Program-made: the position numbers and the translations under genes | Shown here: positions 1 to 9,019 of the stretch, in pieces | Numbering within the stretch: the first letter of the stretch is position 1 | How the letters are laid out: each line of letters begins with the position of its first letter | Notes under the pieces: model-generated | What the model saw: only the letters and a program-made list of their open reading frames with translations | Told to the model about the DNA's origin: nothing | Databases searched by the model: none | Source of the DNA: Streptomyces griseoluteus | GTDB lineage: Bacteria; Actinomycetota; Actinomycetes; Streptomycetales; Streptomycetaceae | Direction of reading: 5' to 3' | DNA: 64,000 nt | NCBI GenBank assembly: GCA_000717735.1 | Contig: JOBE01000017.1 | Span: 53,903 to 117,902 of the forward strand

Positions 1-1485
1 CCGCTCGCCGATGCCCCGCTTGGGGACGTTGAGGATGCGGCGGAGCGGGACGTTGTCCTCGGGGTTCGCGAGGACGCGCAGGTAGGCGAGGACGTCCCGG
101 ACCTCCTTGCGCTCGTAGAAGCGCACGCCGCCGACGACCTTGTAGGGCAGTCCGACGCGGATGAAGATCTCTTCGAAGACACGGGACTGGGCGTTCGTCC
201 GGTAGAAGACGGCTACGTCCCCGGCCTTGGCCTCGCCCGTGTCCGTGAGCCGGTCGATCTCGTCGGCGACGAACTGGGCCTCGTCGTGCTCGGTGTCGGC
301 GACGTATCCGGTGATCTGCGCGCCCGCGCCCGCGTTCGTCCACAGGTTCTTGGGGCGGCGGGACTCGTTGCGCTCGATGACGGCGTTGGCCGCGGAGAGG
401 ATCGTCTGCGTGGAGCGGTAGTTCTGCTCCAGGAGGATCGTGGTGGCGTCCGGGTAGTCCTCCTCGAACTGGAGGATGTTGCGGATCGTCGCGCCGCGGA
501 AGGCGTAGATCGACTGGTCGGCGTCACCGACGACGCACAGCTCGGCCGGGCCGAGGTCCTCGTATCCCGTGCCGACGAGCTCCCGCACCAGCGTGTACTG
601 GGCGTGGTTGGTGTCCTGGTACTCGTCGACGAGGACGTGCCGGAACCGGCGGCGGTAGTGCTCGGCGACGTCGGGGAACGCCTGGAGCAGGTGCACCGTC
701 GTCATGATGATGTCGTCGAAGTCCAGGGCGTTGGCCTCGCGCAGCCGCGCCTGGTACATCCGGTACGCCTCGGCGAGCGTCTTCTCGAAACCGTCGACGG
801 CCTGGTCGGCGAAGGTCTCCTCGTCGATCAGCTCGTTCTTGAGGTTCGAGATCTTGGCGCTGAACGACTTCGGCGGGAACTTCTTCGGGTCGAGGTCCAG
901 GTCCCGGCAGACCAGGGACATCAGCCGCTTGGAGTCGGCGGCGTCGTAGATCGAGAAGGAGGAGGTGAAGCCCAGCTTCTTCGACTCGCGGCGCAGGATG
1001 CGGACACAGGCGCTGTGGAACGTCATGACCCACATGGCGTTGGCGCGCGGGCCGACGAGGTGCTCGACGCGCTCCTTCATCTCGCCCGCGGCCTTGTTCG
1101 TGAAGGTGATCGCCAGTATCTGGCCGGGGTGCACGTGCCGCGTGCCCAGGAGGTGGGCGATGCGGTGGGTGAGCACCCGGGTCTTGCCGGAGCCGGCGCC
1201 GGCGACGATGAGCAGCGGGGTGTCGGTGTGGACGACGGCGGCGCGCTGCTGCTCGTTCAGCCCGTCCAGGAGCGCGGCGGGGTCCACGACGGGGCGGGGG
1301 GCGCCGTCCCGGTAGTGGGAGTCCCGGGCGGGCGGAGGCACGTCGAAGTGCTCCCCGAAGAGGTCGTGCGGGACCTCCTCCACGGCCGGGGAGCCGTGCT
1401 CGTGGTCCTCGGGGTGGGGCGGGGGCTCCTCCGAGGAGTGGTTCTGGAGGCCGGCCAGGAAGCTGTCGTCAAAGAGGCTGCTCAT
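1..1485 (-). CDS. pcrA: ATP-dependent DNA helicase PcrA/UvrD, 5' part
   Basis: Superfamily 1A 3'-5' DNA helicase used in excision repair and in clearing replication blocks. The gene runs off the left edge, so only about 495 N-terminal residues are visible. A disordered acidic leader (about 1-65) is followed by a Q-motif (LNEQQRAAV, near 76-84), Walker A AGAGSGKT (near 95-102), motif Ia (FTNKAAGEM), the Walker B box VDEYQDTN, motif III (VVGDADQSIYAFRGA) and motif IV (LEQNYRST). All are typical of actinobacterial PcrA. The ATG at 1485-1483 gives the product MSSLFDDSFLAG. The C-terminal 2B domain and Tudor-like tail are outside the window. Identification is firm. Confidence 0.95.
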   Translation of the reverse strand, partial: MSSLFDDSFLAGLQNHSSEEPPPHPEDHEHGSPAVEEVPHDLFGEHFDVPPPARDSHYRDGAPRPVVDPAALLDGLNEQQRAAVVHTDTPLLIVAGAGSGKTRVLTHRIAHLLGTRHVHPGQILAITFTNKAAGEMKERVEHLVGPRANAMWVMTFHSACVRILRRESKKLGFTSSFSIYDAADSKRLMSLVCRDLDLDPKKFPPKSFSAKISNLKNELIDEETFADQAVDGFEKTLAEAYRMYQARLREANALDFDDIIMTTVHLLQAFPDVAEHYRRRFRHVLVDEYQDTNHAQYTLVRELVGTGYEDLGPAELCVVGDADQSIYAFRGATIRNILQFEEDYPDATTILLEQNYRSTQTILSAANAVIERNESRRPKNLWTNAGAGAQITGYVADTEHDEAQFVADEIDRLTDTGEAKAGDVAVFYRTNAQSRVFEEIFIRVGLPYKVVGGVRFYERKEVRDVLAYLRVLANPEDNVPLRRILNVPKRGIGER

Positions 1486-1553
1486 CGCCTCACGAGTCTA
1501 GGACGCCCCACCGACATCCGGGCCCGCCTTCGGGACGGTCTCTGTGGAAGCGC

Positions 1554-1907
1554 TCACACCCAGAGGGTCGCGATGAAGATGTTCGCCGTGGTCAGGCCGC
1601 CGACGGCGGCGAAGAGGCCCTTGTCGACCTTCTCCTCGTCGCGCTTCACGTAGACCAGACCGAGGATCACGACGAGGACGGCCAGCTTGATGCCGATCTT
1701 GAGGTTGTTGACGGTCTGGTCGTCCGCCTGGTTCAGGCCGACGAGTGCGACGCCGGTGACCAGCATGGTCAGCGCGCCGTGCAGCATCGCGGGGCTGAAG
1801 CGGGGCGTACCGGCTCCCATCGCCTTCATCTGGGTGAGGAACCCGCCCAGCAGGGAGGCGATACCGATGATGTGCAGGGCGACGAAGACATTGATGAGTA
1901 CGTCCAT
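1554..1907 (-). CDS. small conserved integral membrane protein
   Basis: A 117-residue protein starting at MDVLINVFVALH (ATG 1907-1905). Longer in-frame starts upstream give a low-complexity Arg/Pro leader and look wrong. Four hydrophobic segments are visible (about residues 3-23, 38-58, 71-89 and 98-117), with only short loops between them and a conserved-looking KRDEEKVDKG loop before the last helix. No catalytic motif is seen. It sits just upstream of pcrA in the same direction with a 68-base gap, so co-transcription with pcrA is possible. Function unknown. The family is recognisable as a common Streptomyces small membrane protein, but I cannot name it. Confidence 0.8.
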   Translation of the reverse strand: MDVLINVFVALHIIGIASLLGGFLTQMKAMGAGTPRFSPAMLHGALTMLVTGVALVGLNQADDQTVNNLKIGIKLAVLVVILGLVYVKRDEEKVDKGLFAAVGGLTTANIFIATLWV

Positions 1908-2251
1908 GGGGCGGAGCCTAACCGGGCCCCTAGCACCGCCCTCGGGCCGGGTCCACCCGCTCCGGTGCTTCGGTCGGCCGACCGCCGCAATGTTCCCCGG
2001 TCCGGCACTCCGGACGAAAAAGAGCGGTCCTCGACCGTCAACTGTCACCAATAGCGGTCAACTCACCGTGCGGCCGTGACCCCAGGTTTAGCGTCCTCCA
2101 CCAGGTGGCCGGCTCCCCACCACCGCCGGCGATCCGGCGATTGTCGGTCGCCCCCGCCGAGGAACCCGGCGGCGGTCCGTCTCCCCTGTGCGGTCCGCCG
2201 TCGGCCCCCGGTGGGCCCGTTCCCCTCAGGCAGAGGATGTGACCCGCCCTC
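1908..2251. other. intergenic region upstream of the NlpC/P60 gene
   Basis: A 344-base divergent intergenic region. I looked for a ydaO-type c-di-AMP riboswitch, which precedes several actinobacterial cell-wall hydrolase genes, and could not find its conserved blocks. A weak -10-like TAGCGT lies at 2089-2094, without a clear -35. Nothing else stands out. Confidence 0.4.
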
Positions 2252-3358
2252 GTGGCAGCACACCGAAAACCCAAGCAGTCGCCCCTCGGTGGACAGGCGG
2301 TCCGCACCGCCGCCACCCTGGCCCTCGCCTCCGCCGCGACCACGACCCTCTTCGAGGGATCCGCGCACGCCGAGCCCCGGCCGACCACCGCCCAGGTCAA
2401 GGCGAAGGTCGACCGGCTCTACGAGGAGGCCGAGGTCGCCACCGAGCGGTACAACGGGGCGAAGGAGAAGGCCGACGAGGCACGCGCCTCGTTCGACCGG
2501 CTGCGCGACGAGGCCGCCCGCAGAACCCAGCGGCTCAACACCGCCCGGGACCGGCTCGGGGCCATGGCCGCCGCCCAGTACCGGTCCAGAGGCCTCGACC
2601 CCGCCGTGCGGCTCGCCCTCACCTCCGACCCCGTCGAGTACCTGGAGCGGGCCGCGCTCGCCGAGAAGGCCGGGGACCGGCAGGCCGCCGCCGTCAGCGC
2701 GGTACGGCGGGAACTCGGCGCAATCCGGCAGTTGCGCGCCGAGTCGGAGGGGCGCCTGACCTCGCTGCGCGAGCACGAGACGGAGCTACGGCGCCAGAAG
2801 GCGGCCGTACTCGGCAAGCTCCAGGCGGCACGGACCCTGCTCGCCCGGCTGACCGCAGAGGAACGGGCCCGCTACGAGGCGGCCGCGGCGGGCCGGGACG
2901 GCAGCGGCGGCTCGGCAGGCGCCCCGGACGGTACGACCTCCGGCGGCTCCGCACCCGTCCGCGCCGACCGCTCCTCGGGAGGCGAGCGCGCATCGGTGAC
3001 CGCCCCGAACCCACGGGCCGCCGAGGCCATCTCCTTCGCCCGCGCCCAGCTCGGCAAGCCGTACGTGTGGGGCGCGACGGGCCCCTCCGGGTACGACTGC
3101 TCGGGCCTCACCCAGGCCGCCTGGCGCGCCGCGGGCATCTCCCTGCCTCGGACCACGTACACCCAGATCAACGCCGGCCAACGCGTCTCCCGCGCCCAGC
3201 TCGCCCCCGGTGACCTGGTCTTCTTCTACTCCGGCATCAGCCATGTCGGGCTCTACATCGGCGGCGGCCAGATGATCCACGCTCCCCGGCCGGGCGCCCC
3301 GATCCGGGTCGCCCCGATCGACGAGATGCCCTTCGCCGGGGCGACCCGAGTGAGCTGA
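2252..3358 (+). CDS. secreted NlpC/P60 peptidoglycan hydrolase
   Basis: A 368-residue exported D,L-endopeptidase-type cell-wall hydrolase with a GTG start at 2252; the only in-frame ATG just upstream (2237) is followed at once by TGA. A signal peptide (about 1-40, with an Ala-rich core and a likely AHA cleavage site) leads into a long coiled-coil (about 50-200, Glu/Arg/Ala heptads), as in RipA-like and other secreted P60 enzymes. A flexible Gly/Ser linker precedes the C-terminal NlpC/P60 domain (about 255-368). The catalytic Cys283 lies in GYDCSGL, with His331 (SHVGLYIGGG) and His343 (IHAPRPG). The family cleaves the peptide stem between D-Glu and the third residue. Divergent from the membrane gene at 1554-1907. 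Confidence 0.9.
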   Translation: MAAHRKPKQSPLGGQAVRTAATLALASAATTTLFEGSAHAEPRPTTAQVKAKVDRLYEEAEVATERYNGAKEKADEARASFDRLRDEAARRTQRLNTARDRLGAMAAAQYRSRGLDPAVRLALTSDPVEYLERAALAEKAGDRQAAAVSAVRRELGAIRQLRAESEGRLTSLREHETELRRQKAAVLGKLQAARTLLARLTAEERARYEAAAAGRDGSGGSAGAPDGTTSGGSAPVRADRSSGGERASVTAPNPRAAEAISFARAQLGKPYVWGATGPSGYDCSGLTQAAWRAAGISLPRTTYTQINAGQRVSRAQLAPGDLVFFYSGISHVGLYIGGGQMIHAPRPGAPIRVAPIDEMPFAGATRVS

Positions 3359-3419
3359 CGGACCGGCCGGCCGACGCGGACCCGGCCGCCCGGCCGCCCG
3401 GCTCAGGCCCTGCGGCGGT

Positions 3420-4136
3420 TCAGACCAGGCGGCGGGCGGTCGCCCAGCGGGTCAGCTCGTGCCGGTTGGAGAGCTGGAGCTTGCGGAGCACCGCCGAGAC
3501 ATGGGACTCGACGGTCTTCACCGAGATGTAGAGCTGCTTGGCGATCTCCTTGTACGCGTACCCCCGGGCGATCAGCCGCAGCACCTCCCGCTCCCGCTGG
3601 GTCAGCCGGTCCAGGTCCTCGTCCACCGGCGGCGCGTCCGTCGACGCGAAGGCGTCCAGGACGAAGCCGGCGAGCCGCGGGGAGAACACGGCGTCGCCCT
3701 CCTGGACCCGGAAGATCGAGTCGACCAGGTCGGTCCCGGTGATCGTCTTGGTGACGTAGCCACGGGCACCGCCGCGGATCACCCCGATCACGTCCTCGGC
3801 CGCGTCGGAGACCGACAGGGCGAGGAAGCGGACCGGGTCCTCCGACGCCCCCATCAGGTTCGCGCAGCGCCGCAGCACCTCCACCCCGCCGCCGCCCGGA
3901 AGGTGCACGTCGAGGAGGACGACCTCGGGCCGGGTCGCCGTGATGACGGTGACGGCCTGGTCGACGTCGGCCGCCTCGCCGACCACCTCGACGCCGGTGA
4001 CCTCGGTGCGGCCGATCTCGGCCTGCACCCCCGTACGGAACATCCGGTGGTCGTCGACGAGCACCACGCGCACCCTGCGCCCCGTGCCCGCCGCCCCCGC
4101 ATCGGTTCCGGTCGCTGTCCCGGTCTCGTCGCTCAT
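3420..4136 (-). CDS. NarL/LuxR-family response regulator
   Basis: A 238-residue two-component response regulator. The receiver domain (about 22-145) has the acidic pair Asp28/Asp29, the phospho-acceptor Asp76 in VVLLDVHLP and a Lys in GYVTKTI. The LuxR-type helix-turn-helix (about 178-235) reads LTQREREVLRLIARG then VKTVESHVSAVLRKL. The ATG overlaps the stop codon of the upstream kinase gene by four bases (4133-4136), so the pair is translationally coupled and is the cognate partner. The regulator probably binds DNA as a phosphorylation-induced dimer. Targets cannot be read from sequence, but the divergently transcribed PspC membrane protein at 5552 is an obvious candidate. Confidence 0.92.
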   Translation of the reverse strand: MSDETGTATGTDAGAAGTGRRVRVVLVDDHRMFRTGVQAEIGRTEVTGVEVVGEAADVDQAVTVITATRPEVVLLDVHLPGGGGVEVLRRCANLMGASEDPVRFLALSVSDAAEDVIGVIRGGARGYVTKTITGTDLVDSIFRVQEGDAVFSPRLAGFVLDAFASTDAPPVDEDLDRLTQREREVLRLIARGYAYKEIAKQLYISVKTVESHVSAVLRKLQLSNRHELTRWATARRLV

Positions 4137-5395
4137 CCGTCCGCCCTCTCCATCTCAAGCTCCACTTCGGTGCCCCCGCCCTGCGCGGACCGCAGCCGGG
4201 CCGTACCGCCGTGGCGCTGCATCCGGCCGATGATCGATTCTCGTACGCCCATCCTGTCCTCGGGCACCGAGTCCAGGTCGAAGCCCGGCCCCCGGTCCCG
4301 CACCGAGACGAAGACCGTGCGGCCCTCCACCTCGGCGTACACCTGCACGGCCCCGCCCTCGCCACCGTACTTGGCGGCGTTGACCATCGCCTCGCGCGCG
4401 GCCTGAATCTGCGCGACCAGTCCGTCGTCGAGCGGACAGTCACCGACGACGACCACCTCAAGGGGGACGCCGTGCTTGTCCTCGACCTCCGCCGCGGCCT
4501 TCTTCACCGCCTCCGCGAGGGTGTCGGGTTCCTCGTCCCTGCCGGTTCCCTCGGGCTTGTAGAGCCAGTTCCGCAGCTCCCTCTCCTGGGCCCGGGCGAG
4601 GCGGCGCACCTCGCCGGCGTCGTCGGCGCTGCGCTGGATCAGGGTGAGGGTGTGCAGCACGGAGTCATGGACGTGGGCCGCCACCTCGGCGCGCTCCTGG
4701 GCGCGGATGCGCATGGTCCGCTCCTCCGTGAGGTCCTGCGACATCCGGACCAGCCAGGGTCCCGCGAGCAGGGCTATCCCGGTGAGGACCGCGACGGCGG
4801 CGGTGAGGGCCGTGCCGAGCTGGGCGACGGAGCCGCGGACCACGACGAAGACCGCGAGGCCCGTGCCCACCAGTGCGACGCCGACGAGTCCGCGGGCGAG
4901 GTGGAAGGCGCGCCGGCGACGCCCGACGTCGGTCCAGCTGGCCCGGCGGGCGTTGTCCGCCTGTCTCCAGACCAGGACCACGCCGACGCAGATCAGGATC
5001 GTCGGCCAGACGTACCGCCCGCTGTCGCTGTCGACGTTGATGTTCCCGACGAGGACCGCGCCGCCGATGGCCAGGGCTATCAGGGCGAAGATCTGTCCCC
5101 GGTCGGGCTTGCGCAGTCTGCGCCGCCCGTCCGGGGTGGTCTCGAACACGGGGCGCGGGGCGGTCCGGCCGCCGACACCGAGCGGGACGACGATCCAGAA
5201 CGCCGCGTAGATCAGAACCCCCAGGCCGTCCATGAAGAAGAGGACGATGAAGAGCACCCGCACCCAGACGACCGGCAGGCCGAGGTGGCCGGCGAGGCCG
5301 CGGGCGACACCGCCGAGCCACCGCCCGTCGGCGCTCCTGTAGAGCCTGCGCACGGGCGGTTCGTCGGTCTCGGTGACACGAGCGGCTGCGGACAT
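4133..5395 (-). CDS. PspC-domain sensor histidine kinase (HisKA_3)
   Basis: A 420-residue membrane histidine kinase. The ATG at 5395 (MSAAARVTETDE) is preferred over the much longer open frame, which runs antisense to the next gene. Residues about 15-75 form a PspC domain (YRSADGRWLGGVARGLAGHLG, then a hydrophobic helix). Further membrane segments follow to about 225. The HisKA_3 dimerisation box has the phospho-acceptor His243 in AHVHDSVLHTL. A HATPase_c domain carries the N-box (REAMVNAAKYG) and G-box (RDRGPGF). The PspC domain as sensor suggests envelope stress input. It is the first gene of a kinase-regulator operon with a four-base overlap. Confidence 0.92.
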   Translation of the reverse strand: MSAAARVTETDEPPVRRLYRSADGRWLGGVARGLAGHLGLPVVWVRVLFIVLFFMDGLGVLIYAAFWIVVPLGVGGRTAPRPVFETTPDGRRRLRKPDRGQIFALIALAIGGAVLVGNINVDSDSGRYVWPTILICVGVVLVWRQADNARRASWTDVGRRRRAFHLARGLVGVALVGTGLAVFVVVRGSVAQLGTALTAAVAVLTGIALLAGPWLVRMSQDLTEERTMRIRAQERAEVAAHVHDSVLHTLTLIQRSADDAGEVRRLARAQERELRNWLYKPEGTGRDEEPDTLAEAVKKAAAEVEDKHGVPLEVVVVGDCPLDDGLVAQIQAAREAMVNAAKYGGEGGAVQVYAEVEGRTVFVSVRDRGPGFDLDSVPEDRMGVRESIIGRMQRHGGTARLRSAQGGGTEVELEMERADG

Positions 5396-5551
5396 GCATT
5401 GATCGTCACACGTGGGGCCCGCCCGGGACATCAGGGTCTGCCCTGAGATCGCCCCTGGTACCGGCTCGGGGAAGAGGGGGCGCCGAATATCAGGGTCGGG
5501 CCAGGGTCGGCCCCGGTGCCGCTCGGCGTCACGGGCCGTCACCATGGAGGC

Positions 5552-6898
5552 ATGACGAGTTCGATGCCTTCGCAGCACGAGGCCCCGCCGCCGGCGGAGG
5601 CCGTCTCCGCCCCGCCCCTGCGGCGCTCGCGCGGCAGCAAGGTCGTGGGCGGTGTCTGCGGCGGCCTCGGCCGGTACTTCGACCTGGACCCGGTGATCTT
5701 CCGCGTCGCGGTCGGCGTGCTGGCGGTGCCGGGCGGCCTCGGGCTGATCTTCTACGGCTTCGCCTGGCTGCTGCTCCCGCTCGCGGGCGAGGAGGAGAAT
5801 GAGGGGCGGAGGCTGCTGACCGGACGGGTCTCCGGCGCCTCGCTCGCCGCCCTGCTGATGGCCCTGGTGGGCTGCGGGATCTTCCTGTCGATGCTGCACA
5901 GCGGGTCGATGGTGGGCTCCGCCCTGCTCGTGGCGTTCGTGGTGTGCGCGGCGGCGGTCTGGTCGCGGCGCCGGCAGGCCGGCGCGGTGGAGCCGGAGGG
6001 CCGGGTGGAATCCGCCGCCGCCGCACTCGCGGTCTCGGAGGCACCGCCGGAGACGAAGGCCCCGCCGCTGGTCGAGTTCCCCTCCTGGTGGAAGGACCCG
6101 ATAGTCAAGGACGGCTCGACGGGCAAGGTGGCCGTCGGCTACCTGTGGGGACCGCACGGCGTCCTGGACGCGGACGGCAGGGTGAACGGCGAGGAGCCGA
6201 AGCCCGGCAGCCAGTGGGGGCCCGATCCGGCGGCGCCCGGGCGTCCCGAGCCCTCGATCCGGCGGAGCCCGGTCTCCATCGGTGGCCTCGTCCAGCTGCT
6301 CGCCATGGTCGCGGCCGTTCTCGGCACCGCGCTGACCTGGGAGACCGAGCCGCTCGGGACGAGCCTGCAGACCGGTCTGGTGGCCGCCCTCGCGGTCTTC
6401 GGTCTCGGCCTGGTCGTCAGCAGCTTCCTGGGAAGGACGGGGTTCGGCACGATCTTCCAGACCGTGATCACGGCAGCCCTGCTGGCGCTGGCCACGGCCC
6501 TGCCCGACCGGATCACCACCGAGTGGATCCGGGAGACCTGGGCACCGACGTCCATCACGGCCGTGCAGCCGCACTACGAGGTGGGCACCGGGGTCGGCAC
6601 GCTCGATCTGTCCCGGCTTCCCGTCCCGGCGGGCACGACGGTGACGACGGCGGCCGGGGTGGGCGCCGGGCAGCTCAAGGTGATCGTCCCGAAGAACGCG
6701 GTGGTGAAGCTGCGTGCCGAGGTGGCCCTCGGCGACGTGCAGCTGCCGGGCCGGCCTCCCAACGACATCGACATCGCGCCGGACCGCGACGAGACCCACA
6801 CGCTCGCCCCGCCGGCCGGGACCACCCCGGCGGGCACCCTGGACCTCTCGCTCGAGGTCGGCATCGGACAGGTGGAGGTCACCCGTGCTGCTTCATGA
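5552..6898 (+). CDS. PspC-domain membrane protein
   Basis: A 448-residue membrane protein, divergent from the PspC kinase. The start at 5552 (MTSSMPSQHEAPPP) sits after GGAGG, though the spacing is short; Met5 (5564) is an alternative. A PspC domain (about 28-80: RGSKVVGGVCGGLGRYFDLD plus a hydrophobic pair) is followed by further membrane segments (about 90-130 and 250-330) and an extracytoplasmic C-terminal domain ending in repeated beta-strand-like Val/Leu/Gly patterns, resembling DUF4097/LiaF-type adhesin folds. PspC proteins act in envelope-stress responses. Pairing with a PspC kinase suggests one regulatory unit. Confidence 0.85.
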   Translation: MTSSMPSQHEAPPPAEAVSAPPLRRSRGSKVVGGVCGGLGRYFDLDPVIFRVAVGVLAVPGGLGLIFYGFAWLLLPLAGEEENEGRRLLTGRVSGASLAALLMALVGCGIFLSMLHSGSMVGSALLVAFVVCAAAVWSRRRQAGAVEPEGRVESAAAALAVSEAPPETKAPPLVEFPSWWKDPIVKDGSTGKVAVGYLWGPHGVLDADGRVNGEEPKPGSQWGPDPAAPGRPEPSIRRSPVSIGGLVQLLAMVAAVLGTALTWETEPLGTSLQTGLVAALAVFGLGLVVSSFLGRTGFGTIFQTVITAALLALATALPDRITTEWIRETWAPTSITAVQPHYEVGTGVGTLDLSRLPVPAGTTVTTAAGVGAGQLKVIVPKNAVVKLRAEVALGDVQLPGRPPNDIDIAPDRDETHTLAPPAGTTPAGTLDLSLEVGIGQVEVTRAAS

Positions 6899-7145
6899 GT
6901 TCCGCCCCGGCCGACTGCTCGTCGGCGTCACCGCCCTGACCCTGGCGGCCGTCTACGCCGGCGATGCCACCGGCTCCTGGACGACCCCGTGGTACGTGGT
7001 GGTCCCGGTGCTCTGCGTCGGTCTCGGCACGGCCGGGCTGGCGACCTGGGTCGCCTATCGAATACGGCGCCGCTCGGCGAGGAGCCGGTCCAGCGACAGC
7101 ACGGACGCGCCGGCCAGCAGCAGCGGGAGCCAGGCCATCAGATAG
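6885..7145 (+). CDS. small membrane protein coupled to the PspC gene
   Basis: An 86-residue frame starting GTG at 6885, overlapping the end of the PspC gene by 14 bases (product LLHEFRPGRLLVGVTAL after the start). Two hydrophobic segments (about 10-27 and 36-60) are followed by a basic Arg/Ser tail. The arrangement suggests translational coupling. Its last 91 bases overlap the 3' end of the convergent DoxX gene, so the end of one of the two frames is unusual. Function unknown. Support is the membrane topology and the overlap; no family is recognised. Confidence 0.55.
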   Translation: MLLHEFRPGRLLVGVTALTLAAVYAGDATGSWTTPWYVVVPVLCVGLGTAGLATWVAYRIRRRSARSRSSDSTDAPASSSGSQAIR

Positions 7146-7687
7146 GCGAGGTCGTTGCCGAGGTAGTACGGGTTCACCTGCCAGCTCACGGTCAGCCAGA
7201 GGCTCAGCGAGATCAGCGCGCCCCCGAGCGCCGCCAGGCGTGCGAAGAGACCGAGGAGCGTCCCGATCCCGACGGCGAGCTCCCCGAAGGCGATGGCGTA
7301 CCCGAAGCCGGTGGGATTCTCGAGGGCGAGGTCGACCAGGGCGGGAATGGCCGAGGAGTCCCGGACGCCTCGCATCGTCTCGCCGATGGAGCCACTGCCG
7401 GTGTCCGCGAGGAAGGCGGAGTCGGTGAGCTTGTCGAGCGCGGCGTAGACGAAGGTGACGCCGAGGAAGAGCCGCAACGGAAGGAGCGCGTAGCGGGAGG
7501 CGACGGCCTTCCACTCGTCGACGGAGGCCTTCCACCCTCCCGGGGCGGCCTTCCACCGGGCACGACGTCCGGGGTCACCGTCGCCGACGGTGGCATTGCC
7601 GGCCGTGCCGTTGCGGGCGGTGCCGTTGCCAGCCGTGCCGTTCCTGCCGTCGCCTGTGTCGTCCGCCCGATCCGCCTGTCCCGTCAT
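7055..7687 (-). CDS. DoxX family membrane protein
   Basis: A 210-residue integral membrane protein. The N-terminal 35 residues contain tandem NGTAGNGTARNGTAGNAT repeats encoded by short direct DNA repeats at about 7584-7650. A Trp/Lys amphipathic stretch follows, then the DoxX core (about 66-205) with four membrane helices: LPLRLFLGVTFVYAALDKL, the IAFGELAVGIGTLLGLFARLAALGG helix pair, and the LAYLMAWLPLLLAG segment. Family members are linked to thiol/redox balance and quinone-type reactions, but many are uncharacterised. The 3' end overlaps the convergent small membrane gene by 91 bases. Confidence 0.85.
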   Translation of the reverse strand: MTGQADRADDTGDGRNGTAGNGTARNGTAGNATVGDGDPGRRARWKAAPGGWKASVDEWKAVASRYALLPLRLFLGVTFVYAALDKLTDSAFLADTGSGSIGETMRGVRDSSAIPALVDLALENPTGFGYAIAFGELAVGIGTLLGLFARLAALGGALISLSLWLTVSWQVNPYYLGNDLAYLMAWLPLLLAGASVLSLDRLLAERRRIR

Positions 7688-7777
7688 CGTCGGTCACCTC
7701 TCCACGCCCCGCACGAGTGTTCGCGGAACGATTCTCCCCGCATCCTCGCTCCGGGGACACGCGAAGGGGCCGGACGC

Positions 7778-9019
7778 TCAGTCGACGACGTCGATCGTGA
7801 CCCGGTTGGTCTCGACACCGGCCGCCGTCACGACCGAGACCTCCACCCTGCCCGGCTCCACGTCCGCCGGGAGCGGGACGGTCAGGGCCGCGTCGGTGGG
7901 GTTGGCGAAGCCGCCCGGGACCGGGACCAGCGGCACGTGGGCGTGGACGGGGCCGACGCGGACGACCAGCCGGGTGAGCGGGTCGGGTGCGCCGGCGCCG
8001 GGCGGGACGAAGCCGCAGCCTCGGATCTCGATGTCGTCGCCCGTCCGGATCGGGGCGTCGAGGTCACCCGCCTCACGGGACCGGACCACGGAGTGGATCG
8101 TGGGGCGGACGCCCTCGGTGAGCTTCGCGGCCAGGTACCAGGCCGCGGAGCCGCCGAGGAGGAGCACGAGGGACCACGGCACCTGGGGAAGCGCGTCGGG
8201 GTGGCGGGCCAGCCCGACGGCGGTCAGGGCCAGGACGGAACCGGAGACGAGGAGGTACTGGACGTCGGCGAGGCAGGCCCGGCCGCTGTCGTCGCAGAGC
8301 AGATCGGCGGCGCGCGGACGGTCGGCGCGCACCTTCTGGAGGCGGCGGGACGCGATCCCCGCCGTGACGACGAGACGGGCGGTCACCGTGACGGCCGACA
8401 CCAGGGCGAGGACGGTCAGCAGACCGGCACCGCGGCCCAGACCGAAGGCGGTCGCGCCCGGTGCGAGGAAGGCCAGGAAGAGGAGGGTGTATCCGAGGAG
8501 CAGGAGCCAGGCGGCGGCGACGGCGCGGGTGGTGGAGAGCCGGTTGTCCTCACCGATCAGAGGGGCGAGGGGACCCCCGCGGGAGCGGTGGGCGTGGGCG
8601 GCGACGCTGAGGAGGGCGGCGATGACCAGGGCGGTGCAGAGTCCGGCCGTGCGGGCGCCGGTCCAGCCGCTCGCGACGGCGGTGAGGGCCTGGCCGAGGA
8701 GGAGGGCCAGGACGGTGCCCCAGACGGCGCCGAGGCTGCCGCGCCGCACCCGGTCGAGCCAGGCCACCCCGGCCTCCCGGCCGTGGGCGGAGACCGCGCG
8801 GGCGGACTGGGCGAGCTCGTCGGAGACCCATTGGCGAGCGGCGACCGGCGAGTGGGCGACGGCCGCGGGGACGCCGTGCCCTGCGGCGAGTTCGTCGCGC
8901 CGGGCGAGGAAGGCGGCGACGGCGCGACGGTGGCCGGCCTGTCCGCAGTGGGCGCAGCCGGCGCATGCCGTCGCGTGCTCGCCGTACTGTCTCGCCTCTT
9001 GAACCGCCACGGTGCTCAC
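7778..9019 (-). CDS. multi-pass membrane protein with Cys-rich N terminus
   Basis: A 413-residue protein (GTG start) of unknown function. The N terminus has a compact Cys/His cluster (HATACAGCAHCGQAGH, about 15-30) that looks able to bind a metal. Then come a soluble helix region, paired hydrophobic helices (about 97-140, 165-215 and 258-310), and a C-terminal beta-rich extracytoplasmic domain (about 320-413) with IPT/TIG-like strand patterns (IEIRGCGFVPPGAG, VEVSVVTAAGVETNRVTI). No catalytic motif is visible. It is followed by the DoxX gene in the same direction with a 90-base gap. I recognise no named family. Confidence 0.75.
   Translation of the reverse strand: MSTVAVQEARQYGEHATACAGCAHCGQAGHRRAVAAFLARRDELAAGHGVPAAVAHSPVAARQWVSDELAQSARAVSAHGREAGVAWLDRVRRGSLGAVWGTVLALLLGQALTAVASGWTGARTAGLCTALVIAALLSVAAHAHRSRGGPLAPLIGEDNRLSTTRAVAAAWLLLLGYTLLFLAFLAPGATAFGLGRGAGLLTVLALVSAVTVTARLVVTAGIASRRLQKVRADRPRAADLLCDDSGRACLADVQYLLVSGSVLALTAVGLARHPDALPQVPWSLVLLLGGSAAWYLAAKLTEGVRPTIHSVVRSREAGDLDAPIRTGDDIEIRGCGFVPPGAGAPDPLTRLVVRVGPVHAHVPLVPVPGGFANPTDAALTVPLPADVEPGRVEVSVVTAAGVETNRVTIDVVD

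Noticed and set aside
286..1653. 455-residue open frame on the + strand
   Set aside because: Shadow of pcrA on the other strand; Val/Gly/Arg low complexity and no RBS or motif.
2041..2251. ydaO-type c-di-AMP riboswitch before the NlpC/P60 gene
   Set aside because: This riboswitch precedes several actinobacterial wall hydrolases, but its conserved blocks could not be found here.
4133..6799. 888-residue version of the PspC kinase
   Set aside because: The first ~468 residues run antisense to the PspC membrane protein; the real start is ATG 5395.
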